Position numbers and translations under genes: made by a program
Notes under the pieces: generated by a model
The model's input: the letters and a program-made list of their open reading frames with translations, nothing else
The model's database searches: none
Told to the model about the DNA's origin: nothing
Source: Chloroflexota bacterium
GTDB taxonomy: Bacteria > Chloroflexota > Limnocylindria > Limnocylindrales > CSP1-4
Assembly: GCA_016200745.1 (NCBI GenBank)
Contig: JACQEF010000334.1
Coordinates: 1 to 14,890, forward strand
Reading direction: 5' to 3'
DNA: 14,890 nt
Shown: positions 1-6,301 of the stretch, one piece after another
Layout of the letters: the number at the start of each line of letters is the position of its first letter
How positions within the stretch are numbered: the stretch's first letter is position 1

Positions 1-168
1 AACGGCGGCGCCATCGCGCTGGGCCACCCGCTCGGCATGAGCGGCGGGCGGCTGATCACGATGCTCGCGCACGAGCTGCGCCGGACCGGCGGGCGGTATG
101 GGCTGGCCACGATGTGCATCGGTGTGGGCCAGGGGATCGCGACGATCATCGAACGGATCGACGGGTAG
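1..168 (+). CDS. Thiolase (acetyl-CoA acetyltransferase family), 3' end only
   Basis: The reading frame is open from the first base to a TAG at 166-168 and gives the last 55 residues of a thiolase. Two hallmark C-terminal motifs are visible: GGAIALGHPLGxSGGR, whose His (fragment residue 9) belongs to the catalytic site, and CIGVGQG, whose Cys (fragment residue 39) is the general acid/base. Thiolases either condense two acyl-CoAs or cleave 3-ketoacyl-CoA in beta-oxidation or aromatic degradation, in the cytoplasm. The fragment cannot separate acetyl-CoA acetyltransferase from 3-ketoacyl- or 3-oxoadipyl-CoA thiolase, because substrate-determining regions lie outside the window. The gene ends cleanly with the usual family terminus, so it is cut by the window edge and not truncated in the genome. 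Two short GC-rich hairpins follow at about 188-226, neither with a T-run. Confidence 0.93.
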   Translation, partial: NGGAIALGHPLGMSGGRLITMLAHELRRTGGRYGLATMCIGVGQGIATIIERIDG

Positions 169-256
169 GCGCGCTTTCGCCGGATCTCGGTCGCGAGACC
201 GACGGGCAATGCTCCCGGCGGCCGGGACAGGTTCTCGCCGATTTCGACGCTGGTGC

Positions 257-285
257 TTGTCGAAACCCGTTGCCTTGCGTACGAT
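257..285 (+). promoter_or_regulatory. Sigma70-type promoter for the Fe-S carrier gene
   Basis: TTGTCG at 257-262 and TACGAT at 280-285 are separated by exactly 17 nt, close to the TTGACA/TATAAT consensus. The predicted transcription start near 292 would give a leader of about 50 nt before the ATG at 343, with room for the Shine-Dalgarno sequence seen there. This suggests the Fe-S carrier is transcribed independently of the upstream thiolase. Inferred from sequence only. Confidence 0.55.
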
Positions 286-327
286 GGCCGGTAGTCACCC
301 CGTGTCGACGAGCCAGCAAGCCATCCC

Positions 328-332
328 GGAGG
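328..332 (+). promoter_or_regulatory. Ribosome binding site of the Fe-S carrier gene
   Basis: GGAGG lies 10 nt before the ATG at 343. It fixes the start of the HesB/IscA-family gene and excludes overlapping frames that begin upstream. Confidence 0.8.
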
Positions 333-342
333 TTCCAGCCTG

Positions 343-723
343 ATGATCGACCAGCAGCCGACGCTCGTCTCCCTCACCGACGCCGCGGTCCTCAAGCTGC
401 AGGAGCTGACGAAGGAAGAGACGAACCCCCAGATCGGCCTGCGCGTCTACGTCTACTCCGGCGGCTGCTCCGGGTTCCGCTACGGGATGATGCTCGAGGA
501 CGCCCCCACGCCCGAGGACCGCGTGCTCGAGGCCAGCGGGATCAAGGTCTACGTCGACGGCCAGAGCGTGGACCTGCTCAAGGGCTCGCAGATCGACTAC
601 GTCGACACGCTGATGGGCGCGGGCTTCACGGTGAACAACCCGAACGCGGTTGCCGCGTGCGGCTGCGGCTCCAGCTTCCGGACCGCCGACGACGCCGGCT
701 CGGCGAGGGGCTGCGCGCACTGA
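343..723 (+). CDS. Iron-sulfur cluster assembly accessory protein (HesB/IscA/ErpA A-type carrier)
   Basis: This 126-residue protein has the A-type Fe-S carrier fold signature throughout. The three conserved cluster-ligating cysteines are present: Cys42 in SGGCSGFRYG, and Cys106 and Cys108 in AACGCGSSF. An extra Cys124 sits in a short C-terminal tail beyond the usual family end. Proteins of this family receive [2Fe-2S] or [4Fe-4S] clusters from a scaffold and pass them to apo-enzymes in the cytoplasm. The ATG at 343 is supported by a GGAGG 10 nt upstream and by the family's usual N-terminal sequence (VSLTDAAVLKLQEL). It stands alone: there is no isc or suf gene next to it, a promoter lies just upstream and a strong hairpin terminator just downstream. 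Whether it is functionally ErpA, IscA or SufA cannot be decided from sequence alone, so no symbol is given. Confidence 0.94.
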   Translation: MIDQQPTLVSLTDAAVLKLQELTKEETNPQIGLRVYVYSGGCSGFRYGMMLEDAPTPEDRVLEASGIKVYVDGQSVDLLKGSQIDYVDTLMGAGFTVNNPNAVAACGCGSSFRTADDAGSARGCAH

Positions 724-767
724 TGTCCTGACCGGCGGCACGCTCGCGTGTCGCCTTCGCGAACCAG

Positions 768-795
768 GAAGCCGCCGGACGCCCGGCGGCTTCTT
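768..795 (+). terminator. Rho-independent terminator after the Fe-S carrier gene
   Basis: GAAGCCGCCGG (768-778) and its perfect complement CCGGCGGCTTC (783-793) form an 11-bp stem with a 4-nt ACGC loop. The end of the stem and next bases read TTCTTC, a weak U-rich tail. It lies 45 nt after the TGA of the Fe-S carrier gene and before the diguanylate cyclase promoter region. Confidence 0.8.
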
Positions 796-827
796 CGTGC
801 CGATGGCACGGACCATTGGGGCGGCTG

Positions 828-833
828 TACCGT
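828..833 (+). promoter_or_regulatory. Possible -10 element of the diguanylate cyclase gene
   Basis: TACCGT fits TANNNT and is the best -10 candidate between the terminator at 768-795 and the coding region. No convincing -35 hexamer lies about 17 nt upstream. Use of this site would give a leader of roughly 70 nt before the ATG at 912. Confidence 0.3.
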
Positions 834-911
834 ACCCCTGAGCCATGCGTGCGTCGCCGGATGGGGTGCACGCTCCGTGGTGGCCGGGGGCGGTCAGCGC
901 GCGCAGGTGTC

Positions 912-2507
912 ATGTCAATCCGTCGTACCTTCATGCCTCGACCATCGCTCGCCCTGGCCTACCTGGCGATCGGCGCGGCGTTGATCGTCGCGCACGCCTG
1001 GCTCGGCGTGGGCAGCCCCGGTCAGACCCTCGTCTACGACCTCGTGGGCGCCTCGGCGGTCGCGGCCCTCGTCTACGGCGCTTGGCGCTACCGACCGGAC
1101 CGGCGCCTGCCCTGGATCCTCATGGCACTCGGCCAGGCCTCGTTCGTCGTTGGCGACCTGCTCTGGGACTGGTACGAGGCGATCGGCGAGAGCCCATTCC
1201 CGTCGCTCGCAGACGTCCTCTATCTGGCCGGGTACCCATTCCTCGGGTTCGGCCTGCTGCTGCTGATCCGGCGGCGCCTGGGCGACGGCGACCGCGGCGG
1301 GCTGCTGGACGCGGCGATCCTGACGACCGCCGCCGCCGTCCTGTCGTGGACGTTCCTGATCCAGCCGCAGGTCACTGCCACCGACCTCGACCCGCTCTCG
1401 CTGGCGATCAGCCTGGCCTATCCGATCGGTGATCTGATCCTGATCGGCGTCGCCATGGGCCTGCTGGCTACGCCGGGCGCCCGAACGCCGGCGTTCCTGA
1501 TGCTCGCCGGCAGCCTGGCCAGCGTCCTGGCCGCCGACCAGATCTACGCGGTGCAGGCGCTCGACGAGTCGTACGTGGCCGGCAGCTCGCTCGACGCCCT
1601 CTATCTCGCGTCGTACGTCCTGTTCGGAGCGGCCGCCCTCCATCCCTCAATGCGCGTGCTGACCGACCCGCATCCCGTGCCGGTGACGTGGCTGGGTCCC
1701 TTGCGCCTGGTGGGTCTCGCGGCGGCCATGATCACCGGGCCGGTCCTCGTGGTCATCGGACCGACGGCGGAGGACGGACTCGCGGTGGTTGCCGCCGGAA
1801 CCGCGCTCCTGTCGCTGCTCGTGCTGGCGCGACTGGTCGGCCTCGTCGGCCTCCTGGCGAACGACGTGGCCAAGCGCCGCGCCCTCGAGGCACAGCTCAG
1901 CTTCCAGGCCTTCCACGACCCGCTTACCGGGCTCACCAACCGGCGCCGGTTCATGGAGGCCACGCAGACCGCGCTCGCAGGCCGGCGGCGCCCCGGCGCG
2001 ATCGCCGCGCTGTTCATTGACCTCGACGACTTCAAGACGGTCAACGACACCCTCGGTCACGCCGCCGGCGACGAAGTCCTGGTTGCCGTGGCCGATCGCC
2101 TGCGCGGCGGCCTGCGGGCGGGGGACGTCGGGGCTCGGCTTGGGGGCGACGAGTTCGGAGCGCTGCTCTCGGACATCCCCGACCGGGCCTATGCGATCGC
2201 GGCGGCTGACCGGCTGCTCGGGACCCTGGGCCAGCCGGTCGAGTCGGGAGGACGGACGATCGAGGTCGGCGTCAGCATCGGGATCGCCTTCGATCGGTCG
2301 TCGATGGTGTCGGTCGATGAGCTGCTCAGCGAGGCCGACGTGGCGATGTACCAGGCCAAGGCGCGTGGCAAGGGTCGCCATCACGTCTACGTACCCTCGG
2401 ACGAGACCCAGACCGCCATCGACCAGCTTCTCCCCGAGATCGCCGCCACGGTCCGCCGGCCGACGCGAACGGGCCAAGCCAAGCCGGCTGGGGCGGAGGC
2501 GGGCTAG
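912..2507 (+). CDS. Polytopic membrane protein with C-terminal GGDEF diguanylate cyclase domain
   Basis: This 531-residue protein is predicted to make cyclic di-GMP from two GTP. Residues 12 to about 325 are about ten hydrophobic segments, for example LAYLAIGAALIVAHAWL, SLAISLAYPIGDLILIG and a last one around GLAVVAAGTALLSLLVL, forming an integral membrane sensor. A short helix rich in K/R (DVAKRRALEAQLSFQ) connects it to the GGDEF domain at about 335-505. That domain carries DPLTGLTNRRRF, the metal-binding DLDDFK (370-375) and an intact GGDEF (411-415). RxxD (RAGD) ends exactly five residues before GGDEF, so the product-inhibition I-site looks functional. There is no EAL or HD-GYP domain. 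The ATG at 912 was chosen because the frame upstream to 816 is basic and non-family-like; 933 is a possible later start, and neither has a strong Shine-Dalgarno. The sensed signal is unknown. Confidence 0.92.
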   Translation: MSIRRTFMPRPSLALAYLAIGAALIVAHAWLGVGSPGQTLVYDLVGASAVAALVYGAWRYRPDRRLPWILMALGQASFVVGDLLWDWYEAIGESPFPSLADVLYLAGYPFLGFGLLLLIRRRLGDGDRGGLLDAAILTTAAAVLSWTFLIQPQVTATDLDPLSLAISLAYPIGDLILIGVAMGLLATPGARTPAFLMLAGSLASVLAADQIYAVQALDESYVAGSSLDALYLASYVLFGAAALHPSMRVLTDPHPVPVTWLGPLRLVGLAAAMITGPVLVVIGPTAEDGLAVVAAGTALLSLLVLARLVGLVGLLANDVAKRRALEAQLSFQAFHDPLTGLTNRRRFMEATQTALAGRRRPGAIAALFIDLDDFKTVNDTLGHAAGDEVLVAVADRLRGGLRAGDVGARLGGDEFGALLSDIPDRAYAIAAADRLLGTLGQPVESGGRTIEVGVSIGIAFDRSSMVSVDELLSEADVAMYQAKARGKGRHHVYVPSDETQTAIDQLLPEIAATVRRPTRTGQAKPAGAEAG

Positions 2508-2510
2508 ACT
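2505..2510 (+). promoter_or_regulatory. Possible -10 element of the LON-domain gene
   Basis: TAGACT overlaps the TAG stop codon of the diguanylate cyclase gene and is preceded by GGC. It would start transcription about 55 nt before the ATG at 2574. No good -35 is visible, so the LON-domain gene may instead be co-transcribed with the upstream cyclase gene. Confidence 0.3.
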
Positions 2511-2573
2511 TTTGGGGCGGCGGACCCGCGGTTCGCCGGTCGCCCGCCGAGCGCGAGGAACCTGCCCCGGGTC

Positions 2574-3371
2574 ATGGAAATCCCGCTGTTCCCGCTCCAC
2601 GCCGTCCTCTGCCCTGGCATTGTGCTGCCGCTCCACGTGTTCGAGGATCGCTACCGGGCGCTGACCCGCCATTGCCTGGCGACCGGGACGCCGTTCGGCA
2701 TCGTCCTCATCCGGGACGGCCGGGGGGCCGCGTCGGGCCCGACGCCGGTGCTCGCCGGGGTCGGCGCGCTGGTCGAGATCCGGGAGGCCGGACGGTACGC
2801 CGACGGCCGGTATGACCTGCTGGCCGCGGCGACCGGCCGGTTCGCGATCGATGCGGTTGACGCCGGCCGGGCGCCGTACCTCGTGGCCGACGTGACGCCG
2901 CTCGAGGACGACATCGGTGACGAGGCCCGGGCCGAGCGCCTGGCCGCGACGGCCGTCCGCCGGTTCGTTCGCTACCTCGAGCTGATGCGGACCCGCGAGG
3001 GGGAGACGGGCGACGCCCTCGATGTCCGGGTGGAGATCGACGCCCCGGGCACCGACGAGCCGGAGCCCGCCGTCATGGACCTCGGGCCCGAGCGGGCCGA
3101 GGTCGCGACCGGCCCTTCGAGCGACGAACCCGGCCCGGATGACGGACCGGTGCTCGCGATCCCGGATGACCCGACGGTGCTGTCCTACCTGCTCTCGGGG
3201 ATCGTCCAGACCGAATTGCCCCGTCGCCAGCGCCTGCTCGAGGCTGCCACGACCGTCGAGCGGCTCGAGCAGCTCCTGGTCCTGCTCGATCGCGAGGTCT
3301 TCCTGCTGACGCACCGGCTGCGCTGCTTCACGCCCGATCGGCACGCGGCCGCTGGCGCCCGTCGCAGCTGA
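2574..3371 (+). CDS. LON substrate-binding (N-terminal PUA-like) domain protein
   Basis: This 265-residue protein starts with MEIPLFPLHAVLCPGIVLPLHVF-type sequence, the signature of the Lon protease N-terminal domain, and continues through FEDRYRALTRHCL and PFGIVLI. It ends with the helical part typical of the family (about 196-245: DPTVLSYLLSGI, then RQRLLEAATTVERLEQLL). It has no AAA+ ATPase and no Ser-Lys protease domain, so it is not Lon itself but one of the stand-alone LON-domain proteins found widely in bacteria, whose biochemical role is unsettled. A run rich in Asp, Glu and Pro (about 157-195) is inserted before the C-terminal helices and looks disordered. The ATG at 2574 matches the conserved N-terminus exactly; a GAGG lies rather far upstream (2555-2558). 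It converges on the propeller lipoprotein gene with only 15 bp between the stops. Confidence 0.88.
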   Translation: MEIPLFPLHAVLCPGIVLPLHVFEDRYRALTRHCLATGTPFGIVLIRDGRGAASGPTPVLAGVGALVEIREAGRYADGRYDLLAAATGRFAIDAVDAGRAPYLVADVTPLEDDIGDEARAERLAATAVRRFVRYLELMRTREGETGDALDVRVEIDAPGTDEPEPAVMDLGPERAEVATGPSSDEPGPDDGPVLAIPDDPTVLSYLLSGIVQTELPRRQRLLEAATTVERLEQLLVLLDREVFLLTHRLRCFTPDRHAAAGARRS

Positions 3372-3386
3372 TCGCCGGACGCGCGG

Positions 3387-4718
3387 CTACCCGGGCGGCG
3401 AGATCCAGGCGCGCGGGATGTAGTTGTCGGGCGCGCCGAACGTGCCGACCATCACGAAGCGCCCCTCGAACGGCACGACCGCGCTCGGCTCGGCCTGGCC
3501 CATCGGCGGCTGGTCCGGCGAGCGGTCCCAGCGGACCCCGTCCGTGGTGATCCAGCTCTCGCCAGTGCCGAACTGCACGTCGACGACGTTGCCAACGGCC
3601 AACAAACCGGTCGGCGTGACCGTCACGTCCATCATCCGCGCCTTGCCCTTGCCACCGGCGTACGTCCGCGACGGCTCCTCGGGGGCCAGCGCCCATGTCC
3701 GGCCTTCATCGGTGGAGCGCCAGGCGTAGGCGCCGATCTCGTCCGGCTGGCTGCCGACAGCGACCAGCGAGCCGTCGCCGGCCCGGGCGACCGAGCGGAC
3801 CCACCCGCGGGCGAGGTCCGGATCGTCGATCCGGGTCCAGTGGTCGCCGTCCGGCGAGCGCCAGGCGACCGATCCGGTCGTCCGCTGCCCGGTGCCGAGC
3901 CGGCCAAGGGCAAGCCAGCCGTCCGCGACCGGGATGATCGCGGTCACCTCGGCGCCGTCGAAGCCGGGATCGTCGGCGACCGGGGTCCATGCGACGCCGT
4001 CCGTCGAGCGCCAGAAGCGAGCCCGGCGCTCGAACAGCTCGGGCCCCACGCTCCCGCCGGCCAGGATGCCGAGCGGCCCGGACGCGACCGCCGTCATCCG
4101 GTCCCAGTCCGTGAGGCCGTCGACGACCGGCACGTCCCGCTCGGTCCAGGCGCCGCCGTCGGGGGAGGTCCAGGCGACCGGATGCTGTCCGGATCGGCCG
4201 ACCGCGACGACGCCGTCAGCGCCGGGCAGCGGTGTCAGGGCGACCGCGAAGGCCGGCTCGGTCGGCTGCGCCCGGCCGATCTCGACGAGCGCCCATTGGT
4301 CGGCATCGGTCGACGTCCAGGCGACGGGCCGCCAGTCCCAGCCGACATAGCCGACGGCGATCAGCCGGCCGGCCAGATTGAGGAGGTCGGCCATTGTGGC
4401 CTGACCGGGGAAGTGGCCCGGGTGGCCGGCCGTGAACCGGCCGGGCGGCGCCTGCGACGCGAGGGCCGTTGGAAAGGCGTCCTCGGGGAGAGCGACGTCA
4501 ATGGCCGTCCGCCAGTCGAGTCCGGCGACCGGGGTGCGCGCCGGTGAAGTCTGGGGCACGGCGCTCGCGGCCGTCGGTGGCGGCGTCCTGGTGGACGGCG
4601 AGCAGGCTCCCGCGATCACCAACGCGAGCAGCAGCGCGGCGCCACGCCGATCGCCGGGGCGGTCCGTTGCGGCGGGTCGGAGCAGCCCCGTCCGCCGGCT
4701 CGCCGGGCCTCGCGTCAA
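3387..4718 (-). CDS. Putative lipoprotein with six Asp-box (BNR-like) beta-propeller repeats
   Basis: This is a 443-residue exported protein of unknown function. An arginine-rich N-terminus leads into a hydrophobic segment ending in a lipobox-like VIAGAC, with the lipidated residue at Cys39, followed by a Ser/Thr/Pro linker to about residue 64. Six Asp-box turns (S/T-x-D-x-x-x-W) recur about every 50 residues, at 136-142, 185-191, 238-244, 288-294, 335-342 and 391-397, each after an AW or FW beta-strand; this is the BNR/sialidase-like propeller pattern. The chain stops at RAWISPPG, exactly where a seventh Asp box would fall. No sialidase catalytic residues can be assigned. The TTG start (4716-4718) is chosen because the stop of the upstream molybdoenzyme gene overlaps an AGGAGG sequence 3 nt before it; codons further upstream only shadow that gene. 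The two genes are probably translationally coupled. Confidence 0.8.
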   Translation of the reverse strand: MTRGPASRRTGLLRPAATDRPGDRRGAALLLALVIAGACSPSTRTPPPTAASAVPQTSPARTPVAGLDWRTAIDVALPEDAFPTALASQAPPGRFTAGHPGHFPGQATMADLLNLAGRLIAVGYVGWDWRPVAWTSTDADQWALVEIGRAQPTEPAFAVALTPLPGADGVVAVGRSGQHPVAWTSPDGGAWTERDVPVVDGLTDWDRMTAVASGPLGILAGGSVGPELFERRARFWRSTDGVAWTPVADDPGFDGAEVTAIIPVADGWLALGRLGTGQRTTGSVAWRSPDGDHWTRIDDPDLARGWVRSVARAGDGSLVAVGSQPDEIGAYAWRSTDEGRTWALAPEEPSRTYAGGKGKARMMDVTVTPTGLLAVGNVVDVQFGTGESWITTDGVRWDRSPDQPPMGQAEPSAVVPFEGRFVMVGTFGAPDNYIPRAWISPPG

Positions 4719-4721
4719 ATG

Positions 4722-4727
4722 CCTCCT
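4722..4727 (-). promoter_or_regulatory. Shine-Dalgarno for the TTG-started lipoprotein gene
   Basis: On the minus strand TAGGAGG overlaps the TAG stop of the molybdoenzyme gene (4726-4728), leaving a spacer of only 3 nt (CAT) before TTG at 4716-4718. The full-consensus AGGAGG decides this unusual start. The short spacing suggests the ribosome terminating on the upstream gene reinitiates here. Confidence 0.65.
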
Positions 4728-5328
4728 ACTCGCTGAAGCGCTCTTCCTGCCAGGGGTCCGCGTCGTTGTGGTAGCCGTAGCGCTCCCAGAAGCCGAGCTG
4801 GTCGTGGTCGAGGAACTCGAGGCCGCGGACCCACTTGCTGCTCTTCCAGAAGTACCGCTTCGGGATGAGGAGCCGCAACGGGTAGCCGTGCTCGAGCTCG
4901 AGCGGCACCCCGTCGAACGTGTCGGCCAGCAGGACGTCGTCATCGTCGAGGACCGACAGCGGGACATTGGCGGTGTAGCCCTGCTCGGCGTGCGAAACCA
5001 CGTGCGTCGCCGTCGGGCGGACGGCCGCCATCTCGAGGATCGCCTGGATCGGCACGCCCTCCCAGGTCGTGTCGAGCTTGCTCCAGCGGGTCACGCAATG
5101 GATGTCCGTGTCGACCGTCTTGCGCGGCAGCGCCTTGAACTGGTCCCAGGTCAGCGTGAACGGTGATTCGACCTCGCCCCACACCCGGAAGTCCCAGGTC
5201 GTCAGGTCGGTGTGCGGGACCGAGCCGTAATGCAGGACGGGAAACTTCTCGGTCCGGTACTGGCCGGGCGGGATGCGGCCCGCGGTGACCGGATCCTGGT
5301 CGCGATTGCCGAAGAGACGTTCGAACAT
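4726..5328 (-). CDS. Sulfite-oxidase-like molybdopterin-dependent oxidoreductase
   Basis: This 200-residue protein is a compact member of the sulfite oxidase/YedY (MsrP) molybdopterin fold. The motif DIHCVTRWSKLDTTWEGV (about 75-92) contains Cys78, the expected thiolate ligand of molybdenum, and the conserved Trp/Ser region that contacts the cofactor. Further family features are HTDLTTWDFRVWGEV near the N-terminus, YTANVPL in the middle, and GYPLRLLIPKRYFWKSSKWVRGLEFL near the C-terminus. It lacks a Tat signal, transmembrane helix, heme domain or dimerisation domain, so it is probably cytoplasmic with an unknown substrate and electron partner. About 200 residues is the usual length for this subfamily. 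The ATG at 5328 is preceded by GAGGA about 8 nt upstream; the open frame continues far upstream but that part only shadows the divergent glycosyltransferase. A lipoprotein gene follows 7 bp after its stop. Confidence 0.9.
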   Translation of the reverse strand: MFERLFGNRDQDPVTAGRIPPGQYRTEKFPVLHYGSVPHTDLTTWDFRVWGEVESPFTLTWDQFKALPRKTVDTDIHCVTRWSKLDTTWEGVPIQAILEMAAVRPTATHVVSHAEQGYTANVPLSVLDDDDVLLADTFDGVPLELEHGYPLRLLIPKRYFWKSSKWVRGLEFLDHDQLGFWERYGYHNDADPWQEERFSE

Positions 5329-5417
5329 TCGTGATCCTCGTACGTGGCGGGCCCTATCGTCCCACAGGATGGGGCGCCGGCGGAATCGCCCGTCCGTGGC
5401 CGGCGTGTCGCATGGGG

Positions 5418-5430
5418 TACTGTTCCGGGC
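5418..5430 (+). promoter_or_regulatory. Leaderless-type promoter of the glycosyltransferase gene
   Basis: TACTGT (5418-5423) fits the -10 pattern TANNNT and is followed by 7 nt and then GTG at 5431, so transcription should begin at or within a base of the start codon. No Shine-Dalgarno is present before this GTG. The same spacing recurs at 12260-12272 and 14032-14043. Confidence 0.55.
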
Positions 5431-6237
5431 GTGGATACGCCGACCGCGCCGGACGCGCTGCTCCCGGCCACCAGCGTCCCGGGCGCGCGGCCCCGGCTGG
5501 TCATCGTCATGCCGGCCTACAACGCCGCCCGCACCCTGCAGCGAACCTACGCCGACATCCCGCACGACATCGTCGACCAGATCATCCTGGTCGACGACGT
5601 GTCGGCCGACGAGACCGTCGAGATCGCCGGCCAGCTCGGCCTCGTGGTCATCATCCACCCCGAGAACCGGGGCTACGGCGGCAACCAGAAGACCTGCTAC
5701 GACGCGGCACTCGCCGCCGGCGCCGAGATCGTGGTGATGCTCCACCCCGACTACCAGTACGACGCGACGCGGATCCCGGCCCTGATCGCCCCGATCGCGG
5801 ACGGCTCGCGCGACCTGATGCTGGGTAGCCGGTTCCTGGGCGATCCCCTCGCGGGCGGGATGCCCCGCTGGAAGTTCGTCAGCAACCGCTTCCTGACCGA
5901 GCTCGAGAACCTCGCCTTCGGGCTGCGCCTGTCCGAGTACCACACCGGTCTGCGGGCCTACAGCCGGCACCTGCTCGAGACCATTCCGTACCGGCTCAAC
6001 AGCGACGATTTCGTGTTCGACCAGGAGCTGATCGCCCAGGTCGTGGCCGCCGGGCTGACCGACCGGATCGGCGAGATCGCCGTCCCCACGCGCTACTTCG
6101 AGGAGGCGTCGTCGGTCGGGCTGCGCCGGAGCATCGTCTACGGGCTGTCCACCCTGCGCGTGGTGGCTCGCTACCTCCTCCACCGGATGCGCCTGCGGCG
6201 GTCGCCGAAGCTGACCGCGCGTCGACCCACCGAGTAG
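5431..6237 (+). CDS. Family 2 glycosyltransferase (DPM1-like)
   Basis: This 268-residue protein has a single GT-A fold catalytic domain that would transfer a sugar from a nucleotide-sugar donor, most likely to a lipid carrier or a surface glycan. The nucleotide-binding start VIVMPAYNAARTL is at about residues 27-39, the first acidic motif ILVDDVSADETVEIA follows, then NRGYGGNQKTCYDAAL, and the metal-binding acidic motif in VVMLHPDYQYD. The acceptor-side motif SEYHTGLRAYSR and the NSDDFVFDQELIAQ segment are also typical of this bacterial subgroup. There are no C-terminal transmembrane helices, unlike the flippase-fused DPM1-like enzymes; the tail is short and basic. The GTG at 5431 was chosen over an in-frame ATG at 5344 because a TANNNT element sits 7 nt before it and the extra upstream residues are not family-like. 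Donor and acceptor cannot be inferred from the neighbours. Confidence 0.88.
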   Translation: MDTPTAPDALLPATSVPGARPRLVIVMPAYNAARTLQRTYADIPHDIVDQIILVDDVSADETVEIAGQLGLVVIIHPENRGYGGNQKTCYDAALAAGAEIVVMLHPDYQYDATRIPALIAPIADGSRDLMLGSRFLGDPLAGGMPRWKFVSNRFLTELENLAFGLRLSEYHTGLRAYSRHLLETIPYRLNSDDFVFDQELIAQVVAAGLTDRIGEIAVPTRYFEEASSVGLRRSIVYGLSTLRVVARYLLHRMRLRRSPKLTARRPTE

Positions 6238-6251
6238 GCCGCCGGAATCGA

Positions 6252-6278
6252 CGAACCCCCGGCGGGGCCGGGGGTTCG
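6252..6278. terminator. Bidirectional hairpin terminator between convergent genes
   Basis: CGAACCCCCGGC (6252-6263) and GCCGGGGGTTCG (6267-6278) form a perfect 12-bp stem with a 3-nt GGG loop. It lies between the stop of the glycosyltransferase gene (6237) and the stop of the convergent substrate-binding protein gene (6302), so it can serve both. Neither strand has a real T-run after the stem, only the AA/TT pairs inside it. Confidence 0.75.
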
Positions 6279-6301
6279 ATGCCGGATGCCGCCGTGTGCC
6301 G

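Noticed and set aside
188..226. Two small hairpins after the thiolase gene as a terminator
   Set aside because: Stems of about 5 bp without a T-tract occur by chance in sequence this GC-rich.
1647..3344. A 565-codon minus-strand open frame across the cyclase and LON-domain genes
   Set aside because: It is antisense to two clear genes, and its composition (Arg, Gly, Asp, Gln rich) is typical of GC-rich shadows.
5329..6183. N-terminal extension of the molybdoenzyme frame on the minus strand
   Set aside because: The extension is antisense to the glycosyltransferase and not family-like; the ATG at 5328 has a GAGGA site and matches the usual protein start.
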